A stretch of 46,783 bases of DNA from Candidatus Acidiferrum typicum (lineage in GTDB: Bacteria > Acidobacteriota > Terriglobia > Acidiferrales > UBA7541): assembly GCA_002478115.1 (NCBI GenBank), contig DLMH01000126.1, positions 1 to 46,783 of the forward strand, read 5' to 3'. Under the pieces are notes generated by a model. It saw only the letters and a program-made list of their open reading frames with translations, searched no databases and was not told where the DNA came from. Numbering within the stretch: the first letter of the stretch is position 1; each line of letters begins with the position of its first letter. The position numbers and the translations under genes are program-made. Positions 1-7,228 of this stretch are shown piece by piece.

Positions 1-63
1 GTCCCGACGTTTCGGACGAAACAGTGGTTCGAGTACCGCCCACTGGGCGTCGGTGAGGTCCAT
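1..63 (-). CDS. IS5-type transposase, N-terminal fragment cut by window edge
   Basis: Reverse-strand reading from ATG at 61-63 gives 21 codons beginning MDLTDAQWAVLEPLF and running off the left edge. This start is typical of IS5-family DDE transposases with a DUF4096-type N-terminus. About 70 bases upstream of the ATG, near 130-140, the sequence TTATGAGATAACTTCTAG could be the IS end with a CTAG-type target, but the other end is outside the window so this is inference. The element marks the left boundary of the region. Confidence 0.7.
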   Translation of the reverse strand, partial: MDLTDAQWAVLEPLFRPKRRD

Positions 64-148
64 GCTCTTGATTTACGCTAGTTTGCAGAACTCACAAGCA
101 TCCAATGACCTGAAAGTGTTTATGAGATAACTTCTAGTGAATCGGGAA

Positions 149-433
149 TCAATCTTTCGGCGGCCAACGTTGCGCGCCATGGATTACGTTGGCTATTTCA
201 ACCGCATGTTCCCGCACTCTGTAGACGACTACGAACGGGAGTGAAGGCAGGGGGAGTTCGCGCGTGCCCTCCACACGGCCTGCTTTTCCACGATTAGGAA
301 AGGATGCTAGAGAGCCAGCGCTCGCATAAATTGTTCTCACTACGCGTTCTGCAGCGGATGGGTTTTCTTGGCGAATATACTCAAATATGCGGGATAGGTC
401 CTCGGCGGCGGTAGGTGACCAGCGAACTTGCAT
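149..433 (-). CDS. ParE/RelE-family type II toxin
   Basis: 94 residues, the normal size for the family. The N-terminus MQVRWSPTAAEDLSRIFEYI and the later LPFVVVYRV...VEIANVIHGAQRWP segment are the usual ParE/RelE fold signatures (helix pair, then beta strands ending near a conserved basic/aromatic tail). Members are mRNA interferases or gyrase poisons; the sequence alone does not say which. The start codon lies directly after the antitoxin stop with no gap, so the pair is one operon with the antitoxin first. Leftward it faces the IS fragment. Confidence 0.85.
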   Translation of the reverse strand: MQVRWSPTAAEDLSRIFEYIRQENPSAAERVVRTIYASAGSLASFPNRGKAGRVEGTRELPLPSLPFVVVYRVREHAVEIANVIHGAQRWPPKD

Positions 434-658
434 TTAGGAGCGGAACATCTGCTCGATTCGCACGCCCATCTCTTCGTGGGTCAGGAACTCGCCGCGATCA
501 AGTTGGTCCAGCCCCTTCTTTACTTGCTCCCTGAACCATACATCATGGTCAACGTAGTGTTCGACTAGTTGCTGGACGTATTCCGCAGGGCCGCTATTGT
601 TCTCTTTCGCAGCCCGGTCAACCCGCGCTTGTAGCTCCGGCTTTAGGCGGACTTCCAT
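434..658 (-). CDS. type II antitoxin (RHH/ParD-like) of the ParE/RelE pair
   Basis: The ATG at 656-658 gives MEVRLKPELQARVDRAAKEN, a ribbon-helix-helix-like start, followed by an acidic C-terminal part (GLDQLDRGEFLTHEEM) typical of antitoxins that wrap the toxin. 74 residues. A longer reading from TTG at 694 exists, but a good promoter (TTGACA, 17 bp, CATACT) lies inside that extension and would start the transcript at or next to this ATG. The short form, probably leaderless, is therefore preferred. It is expected to neutralise the downstream toxin and repress its own promoter. Confidence 0.75.
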   Translation of the reverse strand: MEVRLKPELQARVDRAAKENNSGPAEYVQQLVEHYVDHDVWFREQVKKGLDQLDRGEFLTHEEMGVRIEQMFRS

Positions 659-665
659 GTTTGTC

Positions 666-694
666 AGTATGGCTACCGTAGCACGGAGTGTCAA
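666..694 (-). promoter_or_regulatory. sigma70-type promoter of the toxin-antitoxin operon
   Basis: On the reverse strand TTGACA (689-694) and CATACT (666-671) are separated by 17 bp. The expected transcription start falls about 7 bases further, at the antitoxin ATG (658), and no Shine-Dalgarno sequence is present, so the mRNA is probably leaderless. Confidence 0.55.
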
Positions 695-700
695 TCCGAT

Positions 701-820
701 TCAGTGCCTAGCTTGCGCGGAGAAAGGGCACGTCTTGTGTCCCGCGGCTACGGTAATCTCCTCGCCCTTCTTTTCGATACGCACGAACTGTCCGTAGAAT
801 GTTGTCTTGGGAGACTTCAC
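701..820 (-). CDS. possible small protein, unknown
   Basis: GTG at 818-820 opens 39 codons, starting VKSPKTTFYGQFVRIEKKG and ending with CPFSAQARH. Composition is protein-like with alternating hydrophobic and charged residues, but there is no clear ribosome binding site. A second overlapping frame (ATG at 834-836, 42 codons) starts right after the stop of the upstream XRE gene and is an alternative. No family recognised; it may be a remnant. Confidence 0.2.
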   Translation of the reverse strand: MKSPKTTFYGQFVRIEKKGEEITVAAGHKTCPFSAQARH

Positions 821-836
821 CGATAAAGCGAGGCAT

Positions 837-1157
837 CTACGGCTCGATCAACACGCTGGCCAGTCTGTGTATTAGTTCAAGCTGTTGCGGAGTGGATTTA
901 TCCAGAAGAGTCTCAATCCGTTTGCGGAGATCCCGTTCGTCCTCCTCTCTTTCAAGGGACAAAAGTATCCGTGGCGAGAGGCTGAGCCCTTTCGCCATCG
1001 CAACAATCGTGTCGAGACTCGGGACTTTCTTGCCGCGTTCAACGTCCCCCCAAAAATTGGCGGTTATGTCTCCACGTTCCGCGGCTTTCTCAAGACTAAG
1101 TTTGGCATTCTTTCTGAGTTTGCGAACGCGTTTGGCGAATTGGGAACGATGTTTCAA
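837..1157 (-). CDS. XRE-family transcriptional regulator 1
   Basis: 106 residues. The helix-turn-helix occupies roughly residues 6-62 (FAKRVRKLRKNAKLSLEKAA ... FWGDVERGKKVPSLDTIVAMAKGL), a standard XRE/Cro fold, followed by a charged helical tail. An in-frame TGA lies just upstream, so TTG at 1155-1157 is the only available start. It is a paralogue of the gene at 1248-1607, with the same FW/WG and IERG/VERG turn and the same short tail. The two lie in tandem on the same strand with 90 bases between them and probably arose by duplication. Confidence 0.75.
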   Translation of the reverse strand: MKHRSQFAKRVRKLRKNAKLSLEKAAERGDITANFWGDVERGKKVPSLDTIVAMAKGLSLSPRILLSLEREEDERDLRKRIETLLDKSTPQQLELIHRLASVLIEP

Positions 1158-1247
1158 GGCAGTGCTTTCTCACACGATAACGAGCACGCGAGAATCGTTA
1201 CACAGTCGATAGCGTGTTTTGTGCGCGTAAAAACACTCCATAGAGTT

Positions 1248-1607
1248 TTAGGCGGTCGTCTTATCAGAAGAAGTGGATGTCGCTGATCGCTGGTCGTGGA
1301 TTGCTTTTACGATTCGGAGGGTGAGGTCCCACTCGTCTGGGCGGCACAAGTCCAGAACGTCATTTATCTGGGTCCTTACGCTATTGTCCGGGGGCCGCTC
1401 TTTGAGAGTCATGAGTACATCGGGGGAGATTCCCAGTCCTTCGGCAATTTGACATATCACAAGGAGACACGGTTCTTGAGCGCCGCGTTCGATCTTGCCC
1501 CAAGTGTTAACCTTCATGGCGCACCGATCGCAGGCTTCTTGGATTGTCAATCCGGCGGTTTCCCGCAGCCTGCGTACCCTAGTTGCGAATGTCGTGAGAT
1601 AATCCAC
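1248..1607 (-). CDS. XRE-family transcriptional regulator 2
   Basis: 119 residues from GTG at 1605-1607. HTH at about residues 6-64 (FATRVRRLRETAGLTIQEAC ... TWGKIERGAQEPCLLVICQIAEGL), then a helical tail ending in a Ser/Thr-rich stretch. It is closely similar in layout to the downstream XRE at 837-1157. A perfect 7-bp inverted repeat (1609-1615 and 1628-1634) lies immediately upstream of the start and is a likely autoregulatory operator. The divergent gene to the right is the ECF sigma factor at 1790. Confidence 0.75.
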   Translation of the reverse strand: MDYLTTFATRVRRLRETAGLTIQEACDRCAMKVNTWGKIERGAQEPCLLVICQIAEGLGISPDVLMTLKERPPDNSVRTQINDVLDLCRPDEWDLTLRIVKAIHDQRSATSTSSDKTTA

Positions 1608-1608
1608 G

Positions 1609-1634
1609 CTCTATCACCAAGACAAACGATAGAG
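1609..1634 (-). promoter_or_regulatory. inverted-repeat operator upstream of XRE regulator 2
   Basis: CTCTATC (1609-1615) and GATAGAG (1628-1634) form a perfect 7-bp inverted repeat with 12 bases between, beginning 2 bases upstream of the GTG. Related half-sites occur at 1233-1245 (ACACTCCATAGAG) and 1686-1698 (ACACGCTATAGAG), 11 of 13 identical to each other. The first is in front of XRE 1 and the second is about 90 bases before the sigma-factor gene. A shared XRE binding box is inferred. Confidence 0.45.
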
Positions 1635-1789
1635 GTGAATCAAGGCATAAACCACACCCGATAGGGCGTATTTTCCTTGATAAATACACGCTATAGAGTT
1701 ATATATTGGCGTATTGTGCCCACTAAAGCGTTGGAGGACGTAAGTCTGAAGTCGCTGCGGTTAGCAGGACCGCTAAGGACATAGAGCAT

Positions 1790-2461
1790 ATGGACTTCCT
1801 CGCTGCAGCCCGCTTTCCTGCCCTTCCGGTTCGTAAAGGCCGAGCGGCAACTGAGCCTTTAGATAAGGACACGGTTGCGGCGACTGAAGAGCTGTCCGAC
1901 GAGGCGCTCCTTGCCCGGATGTGCATAGACGATAAGGAGGCCCTGGGCCTTCTGTTCCGCCGGTATGCTCGGTTGGTCCACAGCATCGGCAAGAGAATTC
2001 TCCATGACTCCGCCGACGCCGAGGATTTTGTGCAGGAACTCTTCCTGCACCTTTTTCGGAAGGCGCACCTGTACGACTCTTCTAAAGGACCGGCGCGCGG
2101 CTGGATCGTGCAAACGAGTTACTACCAAGCGCTGCGCCGAAGGGTTCACCTCAGCACCCGCCCGCACTATGGGTCGATGGAATTTGACGAGTTGGAAGCC
2201 AGCGACATCACAGCGCCTCCGATAGCCGGATACGACCGGTCGGGCGAGGGGCTGTTCGGCAGAGTTCGCTGGCGGGAACTGATCGAGTGCTTGACCCCCG
2301 AACAGTGGGAGACCTTCCGGCTGCATTTTTATGAAGGCTATACATTTGCCGAGATTAGCCAGATGAGGAACCAGACGGTAGCCAGCGTGGTCCACCATTT
2401 CTACCGGGGCCTCGACCGCTTGAGAAAGCATATCTTCGCCAGTGAATTGCGCGATCATTAA
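1790..2461 (+). CDS. ECF-type RNA polymerase sigma factor
   Basis: 223 residues. Sigma-2 region at about 40-105 (ALGLLFRRYARLVHSIGKRI, then DAEDFVQELFLHLF with the conserved D-x-x-Q-E pattern) and sigma-4 at about 160-215 (LIECLTPEQWETFRLHFYEG followed by an HTH ending in GLDRLRKHIF). An AAGGA about 10 bases before ATG 1790 supports the start. It is followed after 51 bases by a membrane zinc-finger anti-sigma gene and then by a TonB-dependent receptor and lasso isopeptidase. This resembles FecI-type units that switch on an uptake system when the ligand is sensed. That link to the lasso-type peptide is inference from gene order. Confidence 0.9.
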   Translation: MDFLAAARFPALPVRKGRAATEPLDKDTVAATEELSDEALLARMCIDDKEALGLLFRRYARLVHSIGKRILHDSADAEDFVQELFLHLFRKAHLYDSSKGPARGWIVQTSYYQALRRRVHLSTRPHYGSMEFDELEASDITAPPIAGYDRSGEGLFGRVRWRELIECLTPEQWETFRLHFYEGYTFAEISQMRNQTVASVVHHFYRGLDRLRKHIFASELRDH

Positions 2462-2512
2462 ACAATGTGGTAAAGATGGAGGCGTCACTAGAAAGCCAAG
2501 GTGCGGTGCCGT

Positions 2513-3838
2513 ATGAGTCCGCATGAAAAGTTTCTGGAATTATGCGCTGCTTCGACCGCCGGTGAATTGACCAAGGAACAGAGCCGCAAGCTCGACGAGC
2601 ACCTGTTGGGGTGTGTCGCCTGCCGAGAGGTTCTCAAGCAGCTCCATGAAACAGTGAAAACAGCGGTCCCGGCTATCGCCGCTGGCCTCTCTCAGAATGA
2701 CCCCGAGCCGGATAAGTCCTGGTCCCAGGACAAGGCGGAGGCGGCGCTATTTGAGCGCTTGTCCAAAGAGGACAGTCAGGCCGGTTCCCGACAAACCCAA
2801 AAAGATGTAATCGATGGTTCGGAGCCGTCCCATCGCCGTGCCTATTTTCCTTCCCGGTTCGGGTGGGGGCAGCTATGGATGACCTACGCTGCCGCTATTT
2901 TGTTGTTCCTGGCGCTCGCGATTTCCGCTTACCGCGTGGGCCTGCGAAGAGGTGTAGAAGTCGCAACGAATGTGCCGGCAGGGCAAGGGAAGGGAAGCGA
3001 CTCACTCGAGAAGCAGCTGAACGACCTGAGCCACGACCGAGAAACCCTGCGCGCACAGCTTGCCTCCCACGACAAAACGATTGACGATCTGAGGCAGCAG
3101 GTCGAGCGCCTGAAAGCTGCGGAGAGCGAACGCGTTGGGCATTCCGCTTCGGCACAAAAGGAGCAGGAGAGCCGTTTCGCTGAGGAAGCGGCGAGCGCGA
3201 ACGCTCGTCTTACGGACTTGCAGAAGAAACTCGATTCTGAGGAAAAGGCACGTTCGGATGAGTCTTCGCGAGCCAGTGCTCTTGAGGCAAAGGTCGGAGA
3301 GCTGACGCAGCGATTACATGAGCGTGACGAAACCGTTGCGGCGCAGAATCGCCAGCTACAAAGCCGGGAAGGGGCCATCGATCAACAGCAGGCTAAGCTT
3401 GCGGAACAGCAAGAACTTCTGGACCACGACCGCGACATTCGAGAATTGATGGGGGCGCGGGACCTGTATATCGCCGAGGTTCTTGATGTTGGAAAAGATG
3501 GAGTAACGAAGAAGTCTAATGGGCGCGTTTTCTTCACAAAAGGGAAGTCCCTGATTTTCTATGCCTACGATCTCGACCGGCAGCCAGGTTTAAAAAAGGC
3601 AAGCACGTTCCAGGTTTGGGGTCAGCGCGGAAGCGACCGAGAACAGGCCTTGAACTTGGGTGTTTTTTATGAGGATAGTGTTTCCAAGAAACGATGGATC
3701 CTGAAATTCGACGATCCGGAGAAACTCGCGCAAATCGACGCGGTTTTCGTGACGGTGGAACCGAACGGCGGCAGCTCCAAGCCAAGCGGTAAGCCCTTTC
3801 TCTATGCGTATCTGAAGGTCAATGCCAACCATCCTTAA
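2513..3838 (+). CDS. membrane anti-sigma factor: zinc finger, TM helix, coiled coil, RskA-like C-terminus
   Basis: ATG at 2513 is preferred over GTG 2501 because AAGG lies 9-12 bases before it; this gives 441 residues. Residues H30, C34 and C37 (LDEHLLGCVACREVL) form the anti-sigma zinc-finger motif. One transmembrane helix follows at about 120-145 (YAAAILLFLALAISAYRVGL). Next comes a very long Glu/Gln/Arg-rich coiled coil (about 160-305), and the C-terminal 120 residues (VWGQRGSDREQALNLGVFY ... VFVTVEPNGGSSKPSGKPF) resemble the extracytoplasmic domain of RskA-type anti-sigma factors. It should hold the upstream sigma factor at the membrane and release it on an envelope signal. The coiled-coil insert is unusually long. 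Confidence 0.85.
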   Translation: MSPHEKFLELCAASTAGELTKEQSRKLDEHLLGCVACREVLKQLHETVKTAVPAIAAGLSQNDPEPDKSWSQDKAEAALFERLSKEDSQAGSRQTQKDVIDGSEPSHRRAYFPSRFGWGQLWMTYAAAILLFLALAISAYRVGLRRGVEVATNVPAGQGKGSDSLEKQLNDLSHDRETLRAQLASHDKTIDDLRQQVERLKAAESERVGHSASAQKEQESRFAEEAASANARLTDLQKKLDSEEKARSDESSRASALEAKVGELTQRLHERDETVAAQNRQLQSREGAIDQQQAKLAEQQELLDHDRDIRELMGARDLYIAEVLDVGKDGVTKKSNGRVFFTKGKSLIFYAYDLDRQPGLKKASTFQVWGQRGSDREQALNLGVFYEDSVSKKRWILKFDDPEKLAQIDAVFVTVEPNGGSSKPSGKPFLYAYLKVNANHP

Positions 3839-3877
3839 GCGATAACGCTCCGGCCCTCCTTGCAGAAACCCATCCAT

Positions 3878-3912
3878 CGAAAGGCAGTCGGAGGCAAGAA
3901 AATTGCCTTTCG
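3878..3912 (+). promoter_or_regulatory. hairpin between anti-sigma and receptor genes
   Basis: CGAAAGGCA (3878-3886) and TGCCTTTCG (3904-3912) make a perfect 9-bp stem with a 17-base loop. No T-run follows, so it is more likely an mRNA-processing or attenuation element than a terminator. It sits 39 bases after the anti-sigma stop and about 48 bases before the receptor start. Confidence 0.4.
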
Positions 3913-3960
3913 CATGAAAACACCAACAAGGGCGTGTCATCACGCACTAGGAGGATTCTC

Positions 3961-6900
3961 GTGCGAATGAACCGGAGTGTGGGGCTTTTTGTTTGTCTAC
4001 TTCTTGCCGTTAGTTTGAGCGTAGCGCAGTCGCCGAATGGGACGGTCAGCGGAATCGTCCTCGATCCATCGGGTGCCCTAATTGTGGGCGCTAACGTGTT
4101 GATCATCAATAATGCTACGGGAGTTGAGTATCCGGGCAAGGCGAACGGTGAGGGCTATTACGTGGTGCCCAATATTCCTCCTGGAACATACCGCATTCAG
4201 GTTTCAAACAGCGGGTTCAAGACGATCATCAAGCCGGACATCGTCATTCAGGTGGAGGACGCGCTCGCGATCAACTTTACTTTGCCGATTGGGGCTGCCT
4301 CCGAGATAGTGACCGTGGAGGGTGGGGCGCCAATCATCAACACCGAAAATGCGGCCGTTAGCACGGTTGTGGACCGCAAGTATGTGGAGAACATGCCACT
4401 GAATGGGCGGAGCTTTCAAGATTTAATTACTTTGACTCCTGGCGTTGTTACAAACACGCCGCAATCACAGTCTACTGTAAATGGAAATAACGGGGAGTTC
4501 AGTGTCAACGGCCAGCGCACGGAATCGAATTACTACACAGTGGACGGTGTTAGCGCGAACATAGGCATCGCTGCAGGAGTAGAGGGACCTGGCTCAACTG
4601 GATCCGTGGCCTCGGCAACAGCCCTTGGGACCACGCAAGCGTTGGTATCGGTTGATGCGCTTCAAGAATTTCGTGTTCAAAGCTCGACCTATTCTGCCGA
4701 ATACGGGCGTAATCCTGGCGGACAATTCTCGTTCGTGACTCGATCTGGAACAAATGACTGGCACGGTACGGCATTTGACTATCTGCGGAACAACGATTTT
4801 GACGCAAACAATTGGTTCAATGACTTTTTTGGACAACCAGAACCAGCTCTTAGGCAGAATGATTTCGGCGGCACATTGGGGGGACCCATCGAGATTCCCA
4901 AAATCTACAATGGAAAAGACAAAACGTTTTTCTTCTTCTCCTACGAGGGTCTGCGTTTATTGCAACCTCAAGCCTCGACGATCAACTATGTTCCGGACAA
5001 CGCGTTGCGCCAAAGTACTCCCACTTCCCTGCAGGCGGTGATGAACGCATTTCCCACGGCAAATGGCCCGGAAGCTCTTGATCCGATGGGCAATCCAACT
5101 GGCCTCGCGGAATTCATAGGCACTTGGTCAAACCCGAGTTCAATCGATGCGTCTAGTGTTCGCCTGGACCACAGTTTCAATGACAAGTTGAAGGCATTTT
5201 TTCGGTTTAGCGACACAAGTTCGAATACGACCGCCAGGGCCACAGGCCTTGACGTTCCTTCAGAACTGCAAGCGACCTCCTACACATCGGCGACATACAC
5301 CTTTGGTTTAACCAGTATGCTCTCCGGTGATATCAGCAATGAATTTCGGCTGAATTACAGCTCCAACAAAGCAAATTCTAGCTCTAGTATCAACGGTTTC
5401 GGAGGTGCTCAACCTGCAAATCTCGCGCAGCTCCAGGATGTTGGCCCGCGAAGTACCTACGTTGTCCAGGTTGGGCTGGATCTTGGTCCGTACTCGACAC
5501 AATTGACTCAGCAATCTTTTGTGTCACTCCAGAGACAGTGGAATCTTACGGACTCGATGAGCGTTACGTTTGGGAAACACCAGCTCAAGTTTGGTATTGA
5601 TTACCGCAGGCTTACTCCAGCCCTGCAGGTTGGATCGTCACAATGGTATTACTTTTACTTCAGCCAAAGTACAGTAGAGGCCAATAGCGCGGACATCGCC
5701 GAACCAATAAATCTTGCCAACATTTATCCTGTCTACACCAATTTTTCGACGTTCGCACAGGACGAATGGAGAATCACCCAGCGTCTGAATCTCTCCATGG
5801 GCCTTCGCTGGGATGTCAACCCAGCCACTAGCGTAACACGCGGATCGCTCCCCCTTACGGTTCAGGGGGCTGACAACCTGAGCACGATGATGCTGGCACC
5901 TGCAGGCACCGCACCTTGGAAGACTTCGTGGCACAACTTTGCTCCACGTTTGGGGGTAGCATACATTCTGCGCAACGAGCCGAGTTACGAGACGGTGATC
6001 CGCGGTGGTGGAGGACTGTTCTTTGATACGGGGCAACAATCAGGAACTTTTGGATTTGAGGGGCCCAACTATCAGGCTTCTGCCGCATATGGGAATTTCT
6101 TTGGAACGCCAGCCAGTTTTGCATTGCCAGCCCAGGCACTACCTCCGATTACCCAAATTCCTACTGCTCCATACGGCACTATATCGGCGTACCCTCCGCA
6201 TCTTCAATTGCCGTACACCATCCAATGGAACGTAGGTCTAGAACAGGCCCTTGGGGAGTCAGAGGCCTTATCGGTGACGTACGTGGGTTCACATGCGGGA
6301 AGGCTTCTCCAAGAAAATGAAGTTCATGTCACGCCTTTGAATCCAGATTTCACATATGTAGTTTTCTATCAGAACGGATCGACGGCCGATTACGATGCCC
6401 TTCAGGTACAGTTTCGCAGGAGAATCAGTCATGGCCTCATGGTATTGGCCTCCTATACGTTCGGGCACTCCATTGATTATGGTTCCACATCGCTTACTCT
6501 TCCATATATCCGGGGGAATTCGAATTTTGACGTTCGGCACAACTTCTCCTCCGCGTTCTCCTATGATCTCCCGAATGTTTTTAAGGGAGGAGTGGCGCGT
6601 GCTGTCTTGAGGGACTGGGGTATTGATGGCCGAATTGCTGCGCGAACCGGCTTTCCCGTCACTCTGAATGGTACCTCTGCGTTCGATGTCGCGACGGGTC
6701 AAAGGTTCTATCGTGGGTTAGACCTGAATCCGGGACAGCCGCTTTACCTATATGGAGCGCATTTTCCGGGTGGCCGAGAGATTAATCCAGGTGCATTTGC
6801 CGAGCCAGGTCCTGGTCAAATTGGGGACGCTCCGCGGAACTTTGTGCGAGGATTTGGCGCTTCACAAATGGACCTTGCGGTTAGGCGAGAGTTTCCGATC

Positions 6901-7104
6901 TACGAACGCTTGAAATTGCAGTTCCGCGCGGAAGCATTCAATCTTTTCAACCATCCAAATTTCGGATTCATCAATCCGAATTTCGGGGAGGCTACATTCG
7001 GACAAGCCACAAGCACACTCAATTCCAGCCTTGGAGTATTGAGTCCGCTTTACCAAACGGGTGGCCCGCGCTCGATGCAGTTTGCCCTCAAACTCATTTT
7101 CTGA
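3961..7104 (+). CDS. TonB-dependent outer-membrane receptor (Oar-like, carboxypeptidase-regulatory-like N-terminus)
   Basis: GTG at 3961 has AGGAGG (3949-3954) 6 bases upstream and gives 1047 residues; ATG 3967 is an alternative. A signal peptide (VGLFVCLLLAVSLSVAQS) is followed by a carboxypeptidase-regulatory-like beta sandwich (GTVSGIVLDPSGALIVGANV, about 20-105). Then come a plug domain (NMPLNGRSFQDLITLTPGVV, about 140-270) and a large beta-barrel rich in aromatic-terminated strands, ending in F at the C-terminus (FALKLIF). This architecture is characteristic of acidobacterial TonB-dependent transporters. Its place between an ECF sigma/anti-sigma pair and a lasso isopeptidase matches astexin-type loci and suggests uptake of a lasso-type peptide or its cargo. 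The substrate assignment is inference. Confidence 0.92.
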   Translation: MRMNRSVGLFVCLLLAVSLSVAQSPNGTVSGIVLDPSGALIVGANVLIINNATGVEYPGKANGEGYYVVPNIPPGTYRIQVSNSGFKTIIKPDIVIQVEDALAINFTLPIGAASEIVTVEGGAPIINTENAAVSTVVDRKYVENMPLNGRSFQDLITLTPGVVTNTPQSQSTVNGNNGEFSVNGQRTESNYYTVDGVSANIGIAAGVEGPGSTGSVASATALGTTQALVSVDALQEFRVQSSTYSAEYGRNPGGQFSFVTRSGTNDWHGTAFDYLRNNDFDANNWFNDFFGQPEPALRQNDFGGTLGGPIEIPKIYNGKDKTFFFFSYEGLRLLQPQASTINYVPDNALRQSTPTSLQAVMNAFPTANGPEALDPMGNPTGLAEFIGTWSNPSSIDASSVRLDHSFNDKLKAFFRFSDTSSNTTARATGLDVPSELQATSYTSATYTFGLTSMLSGDISNEFRLNYSSNKANSSSSINGFGGAQPANLAQLQDVGPRSTYVVQVGLDLGPYSTQLTQQSFVSLQRQWNLTDSMSVTFGKHQLKFGIDYRRLTPALQVGSSQWYYFYFSQSTVEANSADIAEPINLANIYPVYTNFSTFAQDEWRITQRLNLSMGLRWDVNPATSVTRGSLPLTVQGADNLSTMMLAPAGTAPWKTSWHNFAPRLGVAYILRNEPSYETVIRGGGGLFFDTGQQSGTFGFEGPNYQASAAYGNFFGTPASFALPAQALPPITQIPTAPYGTISAYPPHLQLPYTIQWNVGLEQALGESEALSVTYVGSHAGRLLQENEVHVTPLNPDFTYVVFYQNGSTADYDALQVQFRRRISHGLMVLASYTFGHSIDYGSTSLTLPYIRGNSNFDVRHNFSSAFSYDLPNVFKGGVARAVLRDWGIDGRIAARTGFPVTLNGTSAFDVATGQRFYRGLDLNPGQPLYLYGAHFPGGREINPGAFAEPGPGQIGDAPRNFVRGFGASQMDLAVRREFPIYERLKLQFRAEAFNLFNHPNFGFINPNFGEATFGQATSTLNSSLGVLSPLYQTGGPRSMQFALKLIF

Positions 7105-7228
7105 ACTGGTTTTGCCTCAACTTTGTGCAGTTTGCGCGTGCCATGCCCATATTGGGCAATGCTTTAGGCGTCGGCTGTTATTGCGAAATGGATTTTCGTT
7201 CTGAAAACGGAGAGGAGCGGTTCATTCA

